Shown here in pieces: positions 35,926 to 36,983 of a DNA stretch of 36,983 bases; the first letter of the stretch is position 1, and each line of letters opens with the position of its first letter. Under the pieces are notes generated by a model. That model was not told the DNA's origin. It searched no databases and saw only the letters and a program-made list of their open reading frames with translations. Origin of the DNA: a virus; IMG/VR virus record IMGVR_UViG_3300049629_000825, positions 1 to 36,983 of that record; one strand, 5' to 3'. Both the position numbers and the translations under genes were made by a program.

Positions 35926-36569
35926 CCGATCTGATTTGGGAAGGCGAACGCGCGCCGCTGGCAAAGGCCCTGGTGGCCGCTCAGAAGGCGACCGAGGCCG
36001 TTAAGAAGGCCAGCACTAACCCGGCTTTCAAGTCCAAGTATGCCGACCTGTCTGTAGTGGTGGAGGCCGTCGTTCCGGCCCTCAATGCCGCTGGCGTCAG
36101 CGTCCTGCAATTCCCGGCGTTCAACGGCGAGCTTGTCAGCGTGGCGACGACGCTGTTGCACGAAAGCGGCTCATCGGTCACGGCGACCCTGCACCTTCGC
36201 CCGTCCAAGCTGGACCCGCAGGGCGTGGGTTCGGCCATCACCTACGCCCGGCGCTATGCGCTCATGGCGATGACAGGAGCCGCGCCCGAAGATGACGACG
36301 GCGCTGCAGCTAGTGGCCCGCGTGACGCCGCCCCAGCCCGTCCGGTTCAGCCTCCCGCCGCGCCAACATTGGCCGAGCGCGCTAACCGGCTGGAATCCGC
36401 CATGCGTGCGAAGGCCGGTCAACCGGAGGCGGTGCAGAAGGTGTTTGACCAGGGCGCATCGCTTTGCGCGGAGCTTGACCAGAAGTCGCCCGAACGTCTC
36501 GCCGAACTTGAGACGCTGTTGAAGATGCTGCTGGCCGTGCCGGAAGCCGTCCCAATGGCCGCAGAATGA
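35922..36569 (+). CDS. erf: Erf-family single-strand DNA annealing protein
   Basis: 215 aa. The N-terminal half has the ERF pattern: PLAKALVAAQKATEAVKKAS, NPAFKSKYADLSVVVEAVVP, LLHESGSSVTATLHLRPSKL and GSAITYARRYALMAMTGAAP, where 'G.aiTYarRYaL....gi..' is diagnostic. The C-terminal half is a Pro/Ala linker plus helices. Erf (P22) anneals complementary single strands in phage recombination and circularisation. Gp157 follows and NinB lies just beyond the window junction, forming a recombination module. Confidence 0.9.
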   Translation: MTDLIWEGERAPLAKALVAAQKATEAVKKASTNPAFKSKYADLSVVVEAVVPALNAAGVSVLQFPAFNGELVSVATTLLHESGSSVTATLHLRPSKLDPQGVGSAITYARRYALMAMTGAAPEDDDGAAASGPRDAAPARPVQPPAAPTLAERANRLESAMRAKAGQPEAVQKVFDQGASLCAELDQKSPERLAELETLLKMLLAVPEAVPMAAE

Positions 36570-36983
36570 GCGCCCCATCCTACAGCCTGGAACGGGCTAC
36601 AGCCGCCGCCAAGGCCCTTGCCGACGCCATCCGAACAGCCGACGCCACGGCAGAGGATGACCTGATCGCGGACATGATCGAGGGCGAAGGGGACGCAATG
36701 GCGGGCGTCTCCCGCCTGCTGCGCTGGATGGCCGAGCGCAATGCCTACATTGCCGCGCTTAAGGAAGCCGCGTCCGATATGGCAGAGCGCCGCAAGCGGT
36801 TTGAAGAGGGTGTGGATACAGCCCGCGCTGCACTGGCGACGTTCATGGACACGGTAGGGCTGACCAAGCTGGAACGCCCGGAGGCGACCCTATCGCTTCG
36901 CCCGGCTGGTCCGTCTGTCGTCTACGGCGCCGACTTTAACGCGGAGGCTCTGCCCGAGGAATTGCGCCGCTGGAAATGTGAAG
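36566..36983 (+). CDS. Gp157-family protein, N-terminal part (runs off the window)
   Basis: 139 codons, ATG overlapping the Erf stop. The order is a helical start (LERATAAAKALADAIRTADA), DDLIADMIEGEGDAMAGVSR, LLRWMAERNAYIAALKEAAS, MAERRKRFEEGV, then ALATFMDTVGLTKLERPEAT and LSLRPAGPSVVYG, with LPEELRRWKCE at the edge. These match Siphovirus Gp157 proteins, which accompany Erf/RecT-type annealases and whose role is not established. Its C-terminal end is at bases 1-60. Confidence 0.85.
   Translation, partial: MSAPSYSLERATAAAKALADAIRTADATAEDDLIADMIEGEGDAMAGVSRLLRWMAERNAYIAALKEAASDMAERRKRFEEGVDTARAALATFMDTVGLTKLERPEATLSLRPAGPSVVYGADFNAEALPEELRRWKCE

Noticed and set aside
1-36983. Integrated prophage with host flanks
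   Set aside because: No bacterial gene is seen at either edge, the ends belong to one phage gene, and attP is intact inside the window.

Overview
The window is essentially one complete temperate phage genome of about 37 kb with a P22-like (short-tailed, podovirus) layout and an alphaproteobacterial host. Host evidence: high-GC coding throughout and a phage-encoded homologue of GcrA, a regulator confined to Alphaproteobacteria (Caulobacterales, Rhizobiales and relatives). Nothing in the window looks like a bacterial chromosomal gene. The two ends are the two parts of one gene (Gp157 family): its first 139 codons end the window and its last 19 codons start it. An intact attP-like site lies inside. 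Together these suggest a circular or circularly permuted phage molecule cut inside Gp157 with a few dozen bases missing, not an integrated prophage.

Layout. (1) Rightward early/recombination operon, from 34.8 kb across the ends to 3.5 kb: CxxC zinc-ribbon-like protein, several small proteins, Erf-type single-strand annealing protein, Gp157, NinB, a phage ABA-sandwich protein and a tyrosine integrase. (2) attP at 3.5-3.7 kb: a 19-bp core matching the 3' end of a tRNA, flanked on each side by two copies of GTGTCAAACC. (3) Leftward lysis cassette, 5.3-3.7 kb: small membrane proteins, holin, M15-type endolysin, and overlapping Rz/Rz1 spanins. (4) A rightward island of three small genes, 5.45-6.18 kb, ending in a ribbon-helix-helix protein; two CTAG-centred palindromes lie between it and the lysis cassette. 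(5) Leftward structural module, 27.1-6.2 kb: TerS, TerL, portal, scaffold, coat, decoration-like protein, adaptors, gp10-like stabilisation protein, acetyltransferase, three ejection proteins, and four tail-fibre/tailspike/adhesin genes followed by an HTH-metallophosphoesterase. A rightward membrane-protein gene (13.1 kb) interrupts it. (6) Leftward early/replication operon, 34.2-27.3 kb, almost entirely joined by 4-base start/stop overlaps: Cro-like regulator, small proteins, IbrB-like ParB protein, an unknown protein, IbrA-like PAPS-reductase-family protein, HNH nuclease, GcrA-like protein, HTH protein, DnaA domain IV-like protein, replication initiator carrying a 23-bp iteron array, and accessory proteins. 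(7) Immunity region, 34.0-34.8 kb: divergent XRE repressor and Cro-like gene with three copies of a 17-bp operator.

How it works together (inference): the repressor binds the three operators and shuts off both early operons. After induction the rightward operon supplies recombination and excision functions and the leftward operon replication; the GcrA and DnaA-like proteins may link phage transcription or replication to the host cell cycle. The main candidates for undescribed biology are the IbrA/unknown/IbrB/HNH cassette, the GcrA plus DnaA-like pair, the intragenic iteron origin, and the RHH gene with its palindromes beside the lysis genes. No tRNA gene, CRISPR array or insertion sequence was seen, and no stretch over 300 bases lacks a gene.
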